DNA from: Ricinus communis
Taxonomy: Eukaryota > Streptophyta > Magnoliopsida > Malpighiales > Euphorbiaceae
Direction: 5' to 3'
DNA: 64,000 nucleotides
NCBI RefSeq assembly: GCF_019578655.1
Contig: NC_063259.1
Location: 31,297,277 to 31,361,276, forward strand
Shown in pieces: positions 25,775 to 37,438 of the stretch (positions are counted from its first letter, which is position 1; every line of letters begins with the position of its first letter). A program made the position numbers and the translations under genes. The notes beneath the pieces were generated by a model. The model saw only the letters and a program-made list of their open reading frames with translations. It was not told the origin of the DNA and did not search any database.

Positions 25775-26590
25775 CCGCGAAATTCTATACTTTATTGCAT
25801 ATTTTCTTTTCCACTCACTCACCGCACAACGCAAAAAGGATCAAACGACTACTACATACACACGTCACATGCACTCCACTTCTAACCGGTTTACCTACTA
25901 TCTCCGGTAACATCTTTAAATTTTTTTGCCCAAATTCAACTAACAATATTTTCTAAAGAAGGAAAATTACAAAAGTTTAAGCACATGTTTTAACTTTTTC
26001 AATATTAAGATTTCTACTACTTTCTATAATAATATATTTTACATTTTATAAACTTCATTATTTAAAATTACTAAAACTATTAAAGCTTTAACTACTAAAT
26101 TTTAAAAGATTTTGATCCATATAAAAATATTTAATTAAATAAAAAAATAACAGAATTATTTGAAATTTATTAAAATTGACTATAAATAAAAAAGAGTTAT
26201 AAAATTATTAATTTTTCAATAGACATTTGAATTCGTCAATTTTATTAAATAATATAATAAAATTACAAAAATTGGAATTGAATAAAAATAATATAACTAT
26301 TAAATTAACAGTATTAATATAAATTATTAAATAATTAATTTTTAATTATTTAGATTATTATAAATAAATCTAATCAAATATAAATTATTAAATAAATTAT
26401 CAATTTATTTAATAAGAATTTCAGTTATAGAAAAATATTAAATTGTTAAATTAATATAAAATAAATTATAATCATTAACCGAAGATTAATAATTTATTTT
26501 TCTCATTAATTTATAACTTTATATATTATTAATATCTTATATTTTACGAACAAAGACTCAAAGAGAGAAGAAGGACCCGGGTCTCGCAGT

Positions 26591-26600
26591 CCACGTGTCG
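26591..26600. promoter_or_regulatory. Proximal ABRE in the NF-YA promoter
   Basis: CCACGTGTCG lies in a GC-richer patch about 130 bp upstream of the CT-rich NF-YA leader. CCACGTGTC is a strong ABRE/G-box variant bound by bZIP ABF/AREB factors. A role in ABA or stress induction fits known behaviour of NF-YA genes but is inferred. Confidence 0.5.
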
Positions 26601-26699
26601 TGAAAAACAACCAACATGGAAGTAGGGGAGGGGGAAGATATCAGAACCCATGCTTGAGAGTTTAAATGGGGTAATAGTTCTAATTATTCATGAGTTTTT

Positions 26700-27856
26700 C
26701 TAAAACAAACCTTCACAGAAACTAGATTGACTCCTTTTTGGTCACTTTCTCTCTCTCTCCCTCTCTATCTAATATTCGCAAACACATCCCCAAAAATCTA
26801 GGGTTTTTTTTTGGGTTTCCCTCCACTCCAATTCAACCTGTAAGTGTCACCACCACTCTTTTTTCATTGGTTCCTTTAGATTCTGTTTATTTTTTCTTTT
26901 TTTTGTTCGCTCCTTTTCTTTTATTTTCTTTTAATTTTATTTATAGCTATACTTATTAATTTTTGTTTTTCTATTTCGTGAAGTAGGGTTCTTTTGCGCC
27001 AATTCTATAGTGTCTTCTTGAATTTCTTTTATAATTAAGTTGTTCATTTGAAAATAAAAAACACTGATAATTCTTTGACGGTAATTAATATGATTTGTGG
27101 TTGGTAATTGCAAAATTGTGGAGCCAATTTTGAAGTAAAGGGTCAATCTTTCTTTCCTTTGCGATTGATTTCATGAAAAATACAGGATTTTAGGAGATTT
27201 AGGATATTAATTGTAGATTTATCTTAATTTTGTGTTTTTATAAGTCTCTTATTAAATTTTCTCAACTTGATCGGATGGACTCTGTATTTGAGGTATGCTT
27301 ATTTTATAAGCTGACACAATAAACGATATAAAAATAAAACGAAAATTGAATTTATTTGTTCCGGATAGTTTAGGATTCTTTCTAGATGTTTGTCCCTACC
27401 TCTGTTTTTATGTATTTGAAAATTCAAGCTTTATTTTGTTGATCGGTTGATATGTCTATGGGATAACTGATCAATGTGGTTAGAGAAAAATATTTTGGAG
27501 TTTTTTGCTTTCCTTCTCTTTTTCTTTTTTCCTTCGATAGGCCTGCTGATTCTACAGCTCCACTTCAGTTTCCATTGTCGTGGAGGATAGACTCAGCATT
27601 ACCAGCACGTGGTGCTTTTTTGGCTTCATAGGTTCGAACATTTCCAATCCATTAGCCAGTACTACTACAGAAATATTAGAACTTGGCCAGGAAATGATAT
27701 CCATTATACTTATTTCGTATTTGCCCCCTTTCGTTAATTCTTTCTTGTATTCATTTAGCAGCTGCTTGAACTCTGCTTCAATTTCCTTGTGCGATAACAA
27801 TCCCATATGTGGACAGGAAATCCACAGATTATTATCTATCTGAAGGAATATTAGGC
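26700..27856 (+). other. NF-YA 5' leader with intron and possible uORF
   Basis: A CT-rich presumed first exon (about 26740-26839) ends at a strong donor, CCT|GTAAGTG. Acceptor candidates are TCGATAG at 27534-27540 and GGACAG at 27811-27816. If the first is used, the leader keeps a 15-codon uORF (27807-27854, MWTGNPQIIIYLKEY then TAG) that ends two bases before the main ATG. If the second is used, the uORF loses its start. Leader introns and uORFs are known in plant NF-YA genes. The segment 27541-27840 is open on both strands; see findings. Confidence 0.55.
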
Positions 27857-30262
27857 ATGCAGTCAAAGTCTGAAAGTGCAAATCAACTAGAATCTCGAGA
27901 TCAACACTCTCTTCCACCATACGCAGTTCATTCTGAACCTTGGTGGCGTACTATTGGTTATAGCACTGTGTCCCGAGCTCTGGCAGGGGGAAATGCGTCC
28001 AATTTATCTTCATCAGAAGGCCCGAATGGTTCACTGTCAAATGATGATCAATCGATGTCTAACGGAAGATTGAATGAGGAAGATGATGATGCTAGCAAGG
28101 AATCACAAGCCACTGCATCTTCACGATCAGGTGATTTTTTCGCAACATGAGCTCGTAGAAGAATAAGGTTTGGTTATGCATCAGCTTTTTTAGGGTTTAG
28201 GATTTGCTACTCTGATTTATTTGAACTAAATCAATCTTTGCAGTGTAACTTTTGAATTGATTTTTATTGTTATGAATTAGTTAGCTGGTTTCAAACTCTT
28301 TCTCTTTTTCTCTTGCCAGAAGGCTTTCTCTGGATATATTAAAGACTTCAGTTTATAATTACCTTCTTCCCACTATTCTGTATATTTTTTAGATTCCTCC
28401 TTGTTCTTGTAATAGTGAACAGAGATTTTAATATTTAATCTCAGTTCTGAATGGTGGACAAGAAAACAGAAATCTGCAGCACGTTGCGCCAAGTATGACA
28501 GCAATGCGGGATGAGGGTTTGACACAACCTACACAGCTTGAGCTTGTTGGTCACTCTATTGTAAGTTTCCTCCCTCCTGCCATACCTCCATACCTCCATC
28601 CCTCCCTCCCCCCCTCTTCATTCCCTCAACTCCTAAATGGGGTAAATTTTTAAAAGTATGCAGCTGAAAATAATCAATTTTTGGACTTGCGATTCCATAA
28701 CCTTTAGAGTCTTAATATGTCAAAAAGAAGGGATTCCTAATTTTCTTGCATTTCTTTTGCAGGCATGTGCATCAAATCCATATCAGGATCCATATTATGG
28801 TGGAATGATGGCACCTTATGGGCATCAACCTTTGGTATGTAGACATATTTTCTTTTAACCATAATTTGAGGTGACAGTTTGTTACTGCCCTTTGCATGAC
28901 AACTTCTGGATGTAAATGCTGATTTCAGTTTTTCCTCTGTTAAACCAAGGGTGAGCATTGTTTATTTTCTCACTACTTTTTTAGAAAGAGAGGAGGAAAG
29001 TATCCACTGCAAAGACATCTAATTGCTATTATAAAATTCATGTTCTTACTTTGTTATTTTAATCCTCATCACTATTATGCCCATCACTATTATCCCCCAA
29101 TTTGAAATTTATGTAAATGTCAAAGAGTGGAATGTTCTGATGCATCAATCTTTCAATGGCAGGGTTATCCTTTCCTAGGGGGGCATCAAGTTAGAATGGC
29201 TTTACCAAATGAGATAGCTCAAGAACCTGTTTATGTGAATGCCAAGCAATACCCCGGCATACTGAGGCGTAGACAGGCACGTGCAAAAGCAGAGCATGAG
29301 AAGAAGCTGATAAAAGTTAGAAAGGTAGTTTAGATACTTTTTAAGTTGCATGGTGGTATTATATTTCTTCTTGCTGAGATTAGCTTTATTACTTTGATAC
29401 TATGCGGAGAGTATATGCTTGTCAATATGGTAAAGATTCGCTAATTTAATATGGTTGATTGATTCCATGATGGGGTTTCATGTGCATCGTTGAAGTTGTA
29501 GCATTTATCACTGTGGTTAATCAGGATTCCATGAAATATCTTACTTTGATAGCGAGTTTTGATAATAAACTTAGTATATTAATGAGTCTTTGGGGCTGCT
29601 TTTTGTGGAATCAGGCCTATTATAATAATACTTTTACTGAGTAAAATTGATATGACAATGATTGCTAAAATCTTGCTTGGCATATTTTTAGTTATGAGAG
29701 TTTCATGATTTGCTTGTGTACAAACTGTGATTCAAAGTTTTACAGATGAGAAGATGAGATATTCCCCTTATATTTTTATTTCTCCAAATATAATAGTCAA
29801 ACATGTGATATCGGTAATTTTTGTATTCTCCAGCCGTATCTTCACGAGTCTCGGCATCAGCATGCTATGAGAAGGGCAAGAGGTTCTGGAGGACGTTTTG
29901 CAAAGAAAACTGGTGGTGATGATTCCAAGAATAACAAAGAAGGAACGGCCAATGATACTGGTGCAATCCCCTCATCTCAGTCTGGCAGCTCATCAGGTTC
30001 TGAGCAATTGCCTTCAGATTCTGCCCAGACATGGAATTTACCCCATGGTGACCAAGAGTTGAGATCTGCTAGAGTGTATGACACTTCTGAAGCTCGCAAT
30101 CATATAAATGGCGGCAGTCATTATCAGAACCACAGTGGCTTGCAGACTTTAAAACATCATCCGCACTCAGGTGAAAAGGGGGAGGATGAAGACTGTTCAG
30201 GCCAACAGCGGGGAAGCATTTCCTCAAACCAGGTCTCACAGAGGCCTCTTGCCATCCAGTGA
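27857..30262 (+). CDS. NF-YA: Nuclear transcription factor Y subunit A (CCAAT-binding; NF-YA1/NF-YA9 type)
   Basis: Exons 27857-28130, 28445-28560, 28763-28834, 29163-29324 and 29834-30262 give 350 aa. NF-YA joins the NF-YB/NF-YC histone-fold dimer in the nucleus and reads the CCAAT box. The conserved core is at about residues 175-233. Its first helix, [20 protein letters not shown], contacts NF-YB/YC, and the DNA-binding part is [20 protein letters not shown], split by the last intron exactly before PYLHES. The N-terminal EPWWRT and [12 protein letters not shown] motifs are those of the NF-YA1/YA9 clade. The Ser-rich N- and C-terminal regions are probably activation domains. The ATG at 27857 is the first in-frame ATG. 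The gene lies next to SEC62, as NF-YA9 (At3g20910) does in Arabidopsis from memory. The 3'UTR has a miR169 site. Confidence 0.93.
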
Positions 30263-31345
30263 ACCCAGCTTGCTAAGTGGACGCTGAGATGGAGGATTCA
30301 ACCTACCGAAGTAGATACAGTTGAATCCTCTGTTTATTTGGTGACCACATCCTTGGCAGTATTGCCAGGCGGCAACTCATTCTTGGCTTTGTTCTGTGTT
30401 TGCATCTCGGATAACTAGGGAAGAAACAAATGATGAAGAGATTGTTGGCTTCTATGAAGCATGTGTCAATGCTTCATCATCATTCCCATTTTCATTTTTC
30501 CTCTGTACATAAACATGTTCAATAAATGAATAGTAGATGTAGTAATCTGTGGAGAGGTTGTCAGCAAGTCGTTAGTTTAGTGCAGGAGTTGTGGTCTTGT
30601 CTAACAGTGTTCTTTTTTAGTTTGGAATTGGATTTGAAGAATTTTTTGCAATTTCTTAGCCATAGAAGCTTTACTTATTCTATGATATCTTGAAAGGTCT
30701 GAAGCTAGACCAAGATTCTAGCATAAAGGCCGCAGGTTTATTATGTCTAATATTTATGTAATTTTAGAATTGAGCGAGTGTTATCGCATGGCAAAAGAAA
30801 GTCATTAAATTCTTAATGAAAAAGGTGATTAGTAGCGAAGGGAATTAGATTCCAAAAGAAAGAATGCCAAGGAGATATCTTTTTTAGCGATAAATTATAC
30901 AAAACCTTTACAATCTGTTCAATAATCAGTCTGCTCCTATTGTTATTCTGTGCATTATGCAAATAATGTTCCTTTCCAATAAAAGTCCAAAAAAAAAAAA
31001 AAAAAAAACAAATAGAGGAATTCCAACAGGCCAGGGTAATAGTATATATTGTATAATTTTGGTGCTGTAAGCACAAGGGAAACAAAATTGGTACCTGTTG
31101 GGTCAAAGCGTCTGAGCCTATGGGATATAAGATAATATAGTGAATGGTCTGCCATCACAACAAACTTCCCTGTGCTATAATTTTGTAGACTAATATTCTC
31201 ACGAATTCTATTAACGGGGCCATTAAACAAAAGCCAACTGCTTTATTTTACTGTTTGATTACAGTTTTACACTCAAAATGAAAGATTAAAACCAAAAGAA
31301 AAAGGTACTGTATCTATCCTCTGCTCAGTATTGCACTTTCTATCA
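30263..31345. other. NF-YA 3'UTR and convergent spacer to SEC62
   Basis: No coding region is supported. The left part is the NF-YA 3'UTR, with a miR169 site and a poly-A signal-like AATAAA at about 30521. A 19-base poly-A run lies at about 30990-31008. The right part should be the SEC62 3'UTR, which is transcribed leftwards. Confidence 0.5.
30369..30389 (+). promoter_or_regulatory. miR169 target site in the NF-YA 3'UTR
   Basis: The stretch contains GGCAACTCATTCTTGGCT, about 110 bases after the stop codon. Against the complement of miR169 it mismatches at the two outer positions and one inner position and has one G:U wobble. miR169 cleavage of NF-YA mRNAs through a 3'UTR site is well established, and both position and sequence fit. 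Cleavage itself is not shown here. Confidence 0.85.
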
Positions 31346-32815
31346 TTATATTTGATCTTGATGCTGAGGTTGTTCGCTTTCCTCTCCATTTCCAAATGCT
31401 TCATCCTTGATTTGCTCCGAGTTTGTCATACTCCCATCTGCAATACCTTCATCGGGCTCTGTAGCATTAACCACAGTCTGTTGCTTCTCCATCATCCCAG
31501 ACAATGCCAACCTTGGAGACCACTCAAGAACATCATCAATGATATTGGACATACGCTTTTGATACCTGCGAGAACATATATTTTTAGCACCTCAAATCAT
31601 AAACAGCAAAAGCTTTAACAGGGCTGTTGGTTTTTTGAGTGCCTGCTGGACCACAATGACAATTTACAGGCCACAAATTTCTTATTCATATTTCGTCCTA
31701 TTACAATCCGCCAAGCATGCACTTGATTCTTAGATATAATTTCTCAGAAAGCTATGTTCGCAAGCTAAAGATATATGTAAAAATAACCAATAGACTTTGT
31801 GCTGCAGAGGAAAAACAGTTTCCAGGATCTACTAACAAGAGGAGGAATGAGACTGACCTAGCTCTAGCTGCTTCGTCAGGGGCATGATGCCTCAGCAGTA
31901 ATATGATCAACACAGCTACGACTGCATAGAAAAGCCTTGCTGTCCACTTAGGCCGTTCCTCCTCATCTTTCTTGGGCCACAATCGGAACAATTCTCGCAA
32001 AGTAGCTTCTTCAGCAAGGATGTTAGGGAAAAACCAAATACGCTTTCCGAGAATGATATATAGAGCACCAAAAACTGCAGCTCTTACTGGAAATTAAACA
32101 GACATCCTTAAGAGCCCCAAAGATAAATAAACTGATAAAGCAGATGATGTTCACTGAAATTAACCAAAAAGAGTAAAATGCAAATAAAAACCCTAATGTA
32201 AACACAAACTAGTTTAAGGAACTTTAAAATGTCAATATTGGAACTTCCATAAACTTTAGTACTATCATGAAAATTTATATAAGTCCTAGTCTTGAAATTT
32301 ATTAATTGGTTATAGCACCTCCTGATATACCAGTATCATTAACAATCCATGTTGGTATTTTTTCGACATGCTAAAAACCAAAAGTAAGTCAATGCAGTTT
32401 CCAGCAGCCAAATGGATTCTTATGTGCATAGACCAAGTATGGAAGCTTACTCCAACAGGAGAAATTGCCTACATCCTAATGAGAATGACTTCTTCCATAA
32501 TTTGTTCTCAAGGATAACATAATCCTCATCGGTCATCACTGCAACGGAGAACAACCAATGCAGCTAAGTCCAACTAGTAGCATACTAAAGCTTAGTCAAG
32601 TTGAACCCACATAAATATAGATTTATGGGGTCCAATAGAAAATGGACAGTTATCGATTAGCAGATACCGAAAAGTTTGTTGGAATCCTTTAATATTGGTG
32701 CATGCTGGTAATTGTTCAGGGACCCAGTTAGCATTTTTCCTTTACTTATAAGGGGGAGAAACTGTTGCTGGAGTATGAGAAGTATGATCTGATTCTGAGG
32801 TCCATAAGCATAAAA

Positions 32816-32852
<37 letters not shown>

Positions 32853-35055
32853 TAAACATAGACATAGACAAAATGGACAGTATAGCACTTACACAGAAGC
32901 AGGGAGAGTATTAATAAAAGCACTCCTGCACATGAGTAGAGAATTAAAAGCTTGCACCGATGAGGATATACCGGAAACAAGCAAATCGCTAGTGTCAAAA
33001 CTGGCCAAAAAAATGAGAGAAGTGTCTGCCACAGGGGCCGTCGTTTTACGAATGTCCATGCGAAAAAAGCATCATTTTCTGAAAATACTTGGTCCTACCA
33101 AAACCAGCAGAATAAAATAAAATATTAGCCAAAAGAAGCAATTTAATATGCTCTTAATTTCCTGCGCCAAAAAGGAAATATAAACCGCAAAAGTAACGAG
33201 GTCGAATGCTATTAGAAGGTTAGTGATCCCAAAAAACATACGTACTCAACACATCATAAGGCACATCCTAATCTCACTATCCCAAACAATTTAAAGTTTC
33301 CATAATGCTCCTCTCTAACATTATAATGGTTCAGTTATATGAGTAGAGAGAAAACAGCACGAAAGCTAAGCACAGCCATTTCAAAACGAGATTGACACAC
33401 ACACTAAAAACAATGCATAATCTACATAGTACAACTAGAAATTCAAGCAGATAAGTGACTCTAGAACCAATTAATAACAAGTTCCCACGTATGCGTACCA
33501 AAACAAAAGACTTACAGGGAAGATCTCTAAATGAGCTGGCCAGGTAGACAACTTTTTCTTCCCCGGACGAACTGTTTTCACCACACGATCACAACGGACT
33601 AAAAGGTTCTTTTTTAATAAGGCATTAGCAATTTCTTCAACCTCAAAATTTTTATTTGCTTCCAAGACATCTTTAAGCTCTGGATGATTCTTCAGGAAAC
33701 TTACAAAATCTTTCCCTCGAAAGTATTCAACACGTGTCTCCTGCAAAACTGCCCAACGAGAAACCAAATCTTTGTGGTCTCTCACCTTCTCAGCAAATAA
33801 CTGGAACACGTCCTTCTTTGCAGATTGTTTCTAGAGAGAAAACAATCATAAAGAATCAGAATGCAGGGGAAATAAGCAATAGAAAATCCTGGCCTCTCAC
33901 CAGATAGAGACAAACTTCAAGTTAGGAAATTTATGGACATGCAAAAGCAATAAATTAGATTACAAGCCGCTGTCTATTTATGTGGACACAGCTTGTCGAC
34001 TTGACATGTATGTACTAAACACAGATATGATGCAATCAAAGAGGATGGCACATCAAGTCCTCAAAATGTAGAGAGCCAATACAGAGGTATGACCACCAAT
34101 TGTTTAGAATTGTTAAGGATTCTCAGCAGATCATTTATTTGTGCTTTGAAGCATCCACATTTGACATAAATGTCAGAAATTGAAGACCTATACTTGTCTG
34201 TAAGTTTCTTGACAATCCCATTGTCAACGAACATATGAATTTAGGAACATCTCAGTGCATTATAACAAAAATGCTAAGCTATTGGCTTAAAAGTTCTAGT
34301 AGCTCTCTTCTATCAACTCCTCCTCCTTTTTGCCCAGTTTAAAACATGAACCCTCTCAAAAACATATCTTTGTTTCATAAGGAAGTGAAAAAGCTATGAG
34401 CAATTAGGCAACAAGAAACAACAAGGTCCCAGTTGAAAAATCCTATAAACAAAAGATGAAAGAGTCAAATTTTCACAGGAATCTCCAGCAACCTTGGGTC
34501 GTTCAATACTAACAATATAAATATACTACCAAGCTTATAATTTTCCCAATTGAGAAGATACTCCTCAATGGAAAATTTGTGCTTCGGTGGTTGCTTCACA
34601 CAACACCAACCTGTTTAACTTGTACTTGCTTTCCATGAAAAAGCTGATCAAATTAGACCTTAGCAAGCGCTAAATTTCCCTCCCTCGCAAAATAAGAAAA
34701 CAACTTGTCGATGCCCTTTAATTCACGCCTCTACACTAGCTTTGCCCAGCAACCAAACAGTTATAACAAAGGAAATAAAAGAAAGAAAATGCAAATCTAC
34801 TGCAACAAAATCAACATTATCAACGACCCATTACAGGAAAGGTAAAAAGTTACATATTTTCATTTCATTTACTAATTTAGCAGGCTTGTGAAAATTGCAC
34901 TTTCAAAATGCATTTAGAACAGAAATGCAAACAAACAAGAACCCTAGATCAGAACAAACCCTAGGAGGGGTATCAGAATTGGGATCTCTGGTGCCGTTCT
35001 GTACGGCACCTGATGATCTTCGCACCCTTTTCTTCTCTGCTCCTGACTTCTTCAT
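31346..35055 (-). CDS. SEC62: ER translocation protein SEC62
   Basis: Minus-strand exons: 35055-34960, 33830-33516, 33094-32893, 32086-31858 and 31565-31346, total 353 aa. Sec62 works with Sec61/Sec63 at the ER membrane in post-translational import of precursors; plant and animal Sec62 also serve ER-phagy. The basic cytosolic N-terminus (MKKSGAEKKRVRRSSG) leads to the conserved cytosolic domain (VFQLFAEKVRDHKDLVSRWA, then EYFRGKDFVSFLKNHPEL). Hydrophobic segments lie at about 163-180, 184-205 and 255-269. The last, RLFYAVVAVLIILLLRHH, is the extra C-terminal segment reported for plant Sec62. The exon joints rebuild LLLRAAVFG and EAARARYQKR in frame. The C-terminal tail is acidic (NGEESEQPQHQDQI). 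Intron 3 carries a TA microsatellite. Confidence 0.93.
32818..32848. repeat. (TA)n microsatellite in SEC62 intron 3
   Basis: About 14 TA/CA units, followed on the + strand by ACATAGACATAGACA-type repeats. It is within an intron and has no coding effect. Confidence 0.9.
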
Positions 35056-35192
35056 CTCTCTATTGTCTCTCTTTCTCTCTTCGTTTTTTAAATATTTTCC
35101 TTCCTTTGATCTTTGAAAGAAAAATTTTCTTTTCCTTTTTTACGTTTTTTTGCCTGTTTGGTTTGTAACAGAAGCAAAGCAACGATTTCACT

Positions 35193-36432
35193 TAAGGCTA
35201 TGTTTGTTTTCAGAAATCATACTCTTGTTCTATGCATTTAATATTATCCAAAGATTTATAAAGGCTAATAGATTAAATATTTTAGCCAAATTTAATTATT
35301 AAATTCATTAATTACTTTATTTATTTTTATTTTATTTTAATGAATCTTTATATCTATATTTTTAATTTATCAAAAATATTTTGCTTGTTCCGCGAAATTT
35401 TTATTTATTTTATTGAATTTTATATTTTTATATTTATTTTTATTAAGCACTATTAGATTTTTAATAAAAATAAAAATAAAAATAAATAAATAAACTTGTG
35501 GTTTCATCATTTGACAACTCTCAGTATGTGTTTTTTTCAAATAAAAAAAAAAACGCGTGGTTATAAATCATAATAAAAAATATATTTTATCATTAAAAAA
35601 TTTTAATTAGCATGTATTTAGATATTTTTACTTCAATCAGCCGTCATTTTCATATTTTTTATATTTAATAATATAAATTTAGAGATTAATAACTCAAAAG
35701 TATCAAACACTTCTTAAATTGCGATTTATCGGTCAAATATTAAAATTATGAGTTATTAAATTCTAAAATCATATTATCAAACATAGACAACATCATAATA
35801 ATAGTCGATCGGCGTAAAAGTGACTTAATATTTGTAAATTTATATTTTTTTGACGATGAGATTTTTTTGTGACGATTTTATAACCGCATGTTTCTTTTTA
35901 TCTGAAAAAAACATATACTAAAAATTGTCAAATGATAAACCCACAATATACTTTTATATAATTATTCTAAATAAAAATATATAATTTAATAAAATAAAAT
36001 AAAAATTAAAAAGCTCAATAAAATGAAAATGAAAAGTTCAAAAAGTTCAAGATGTGTTTTGCCAATATTTAAAAAGAATTTCAAAACAATAGTCAATTAT
36101 TTGATTTTTTAAATTTATAATAAAAATATTAATATATACTTTAATTATATAAATAAAAATAAAAATATATTAAAACCAATTAAATATATTAGTTATCATA
36201 AATTATTTATAATAATTTCCTACCTATATCTGATACTTGACTATTAGTAACGATTGTCGTATTAAATGATTTATTTTGATACTAAATGTAATTTTTTTTA
36301 ATTTAACCACAACAAAAGTATAACTTCTTTTATTAGTTTAAGAAGTTTTAATAATTTTTAGAATATTTCAAATATCAAAGAAAAGGTTGTTTCTTAAAAT
36401 AAGTAATTTTATGCAAAACAAACAAACCCTAA
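35193..36432. mobile_element. PIF/Harbinger-like non-autonomous DNA element with long inverted arms
   Basis: The body is 35196-36429 (1,234 bp). The left end reads GGCTATGTTTGTTTT and the right end, reversed, GGGTTTGTTTGTTTT (13/15 identical). Both sides are flanked by TAA (35193-35195 and 36430-36432), the 3-bp target duplication typical of PIF/Harbinger and Tourist MITEs. Inside, about 35495-35569 and 35874-35950 form an imperfect inverted repeat of ~75 bp around a ~300-bp loop. There is no transposase frame. The inner arms may be a separate, nested MITE. It lies about 140 bp upstream of the SEC62 start. Confidence 0.7.
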
Positions 36433-37438
36433 GTTTATTCTTTTTCTAAGCGGCCCAATGTAAATTTGGGTAATGACTCTTTGGTTGTCTCCCTGTATTA
36501 GCCAATAAAAATCAGTCCACGTCTGCATAATTGCCCGGATCACACACATGCATTACTATTTGTTTCTTGTCTATGTGCCGATTAATTGAGTGCCGATTAA
36601 TTCGCTCTCAATGCATTGGACTATAAAAAGTTCAAAAGGCATTAGAAGGGTTTGTGTGAAGATAAAATAAATTATTGAATGAGATTGCTTTTTTAAGAGG
36701 GTACCCCATTCGGTTAAAACTTAATCGAATTATAATTTTAGTTCAGCTTTTGTAAATTCGGTTCAACAAAAAATTTTAATTTTAATTTTGTTTTTGTTCA
36801 ATTTTTGTTTAGTAGAAACTATAAAAGTCAAACCGATTCATACGTCTTATTTATATATGTCATATATCCATTTAAATCTTCTTTTTTATGCCGGCTTAGC
36901 GGTAAGTATTGTTCAATATTTATAATAGGTATCAAGTATCTGATTTTCAATAATACAGACAATCAACTGAATCGGATTGAAAATAACCAAACTGATCAAT
37001 GCACATCCTGTTACTTTTTAATAAAATTAAAAATAATTATAATTAATTTTTATTTATATAAAATATTGTACGACAAATAAAAAATATATTACGTACATAA
37101 ATAATTTATACTTTAATATTATATAATTAATACATAATCAATTATTTAAAATTAACAATAAATGTCAATTATTTGATAGTTTGATGTACAAACTGAGAAA
37201 TAACTCACTCTAATCTATAATTTTTCTAACATTTATCTATTAGAGAAAAAAATTATTAGATATTAAAATCAAGTGATCAAATGACTAAAATGCCCTTAGA
37301 TAACGTTATCCCAATTCAGATTACTCTAATCTCCATTGCCGAACGCTATTGTTACATCCGAAGTTTGATTGCATCTGTTAGTGTTATCAAGGGAAGTTTG
37401 ATTGGAGTTAGTAATCTTTCAATACCATATCCTATGAA
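36433..37438 (+). other. Upstream region of the plastid membrane protein gene
   Basis: No gene is supported. TGCCGATTAATTGAG is followed directly by TGCCGATTAATTCG (about 36576-36604), a small tandem repeat. TCGGTT/AACCGA-like motifs near 36709-36765 and 36826-36990 suggest remnants of an old MITE. The last ~150 bp should be promoter and leader. An out-of-frame ATG at 37434 overlaps the chosen start and opens a 23-codon frame. Confidence 0.35.

Larger units (their letters stand above)
17494..26700. other. 9.2-kb region without a supportable protein gene
   Basis: Only short frames occur, with no recognisable domain or splice-linked continuation. The first ~450 bases are probably SMR 3'UTR. 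I looked for conserved plant miRNA mature sequences (miR156-172, 319, 390-399, 408, 482) and saw none. There are TA microsatellites, a weak stem-loop at 18315-18371, very AT-rich blocks at about 24150-25560 and 25960-26560, and an ABRE-like cluster at about 25680-25780. A non-coding RNA or distal NF-YA enhancer cannot be excluded. Confidence 0.4.

Noticed and set aside
17494..26700. Known miRNA precursor or TAS locus
   Set aside because: None of the conserved mature sequences I checked by eye was found on either strand; a systematic search was not possible.
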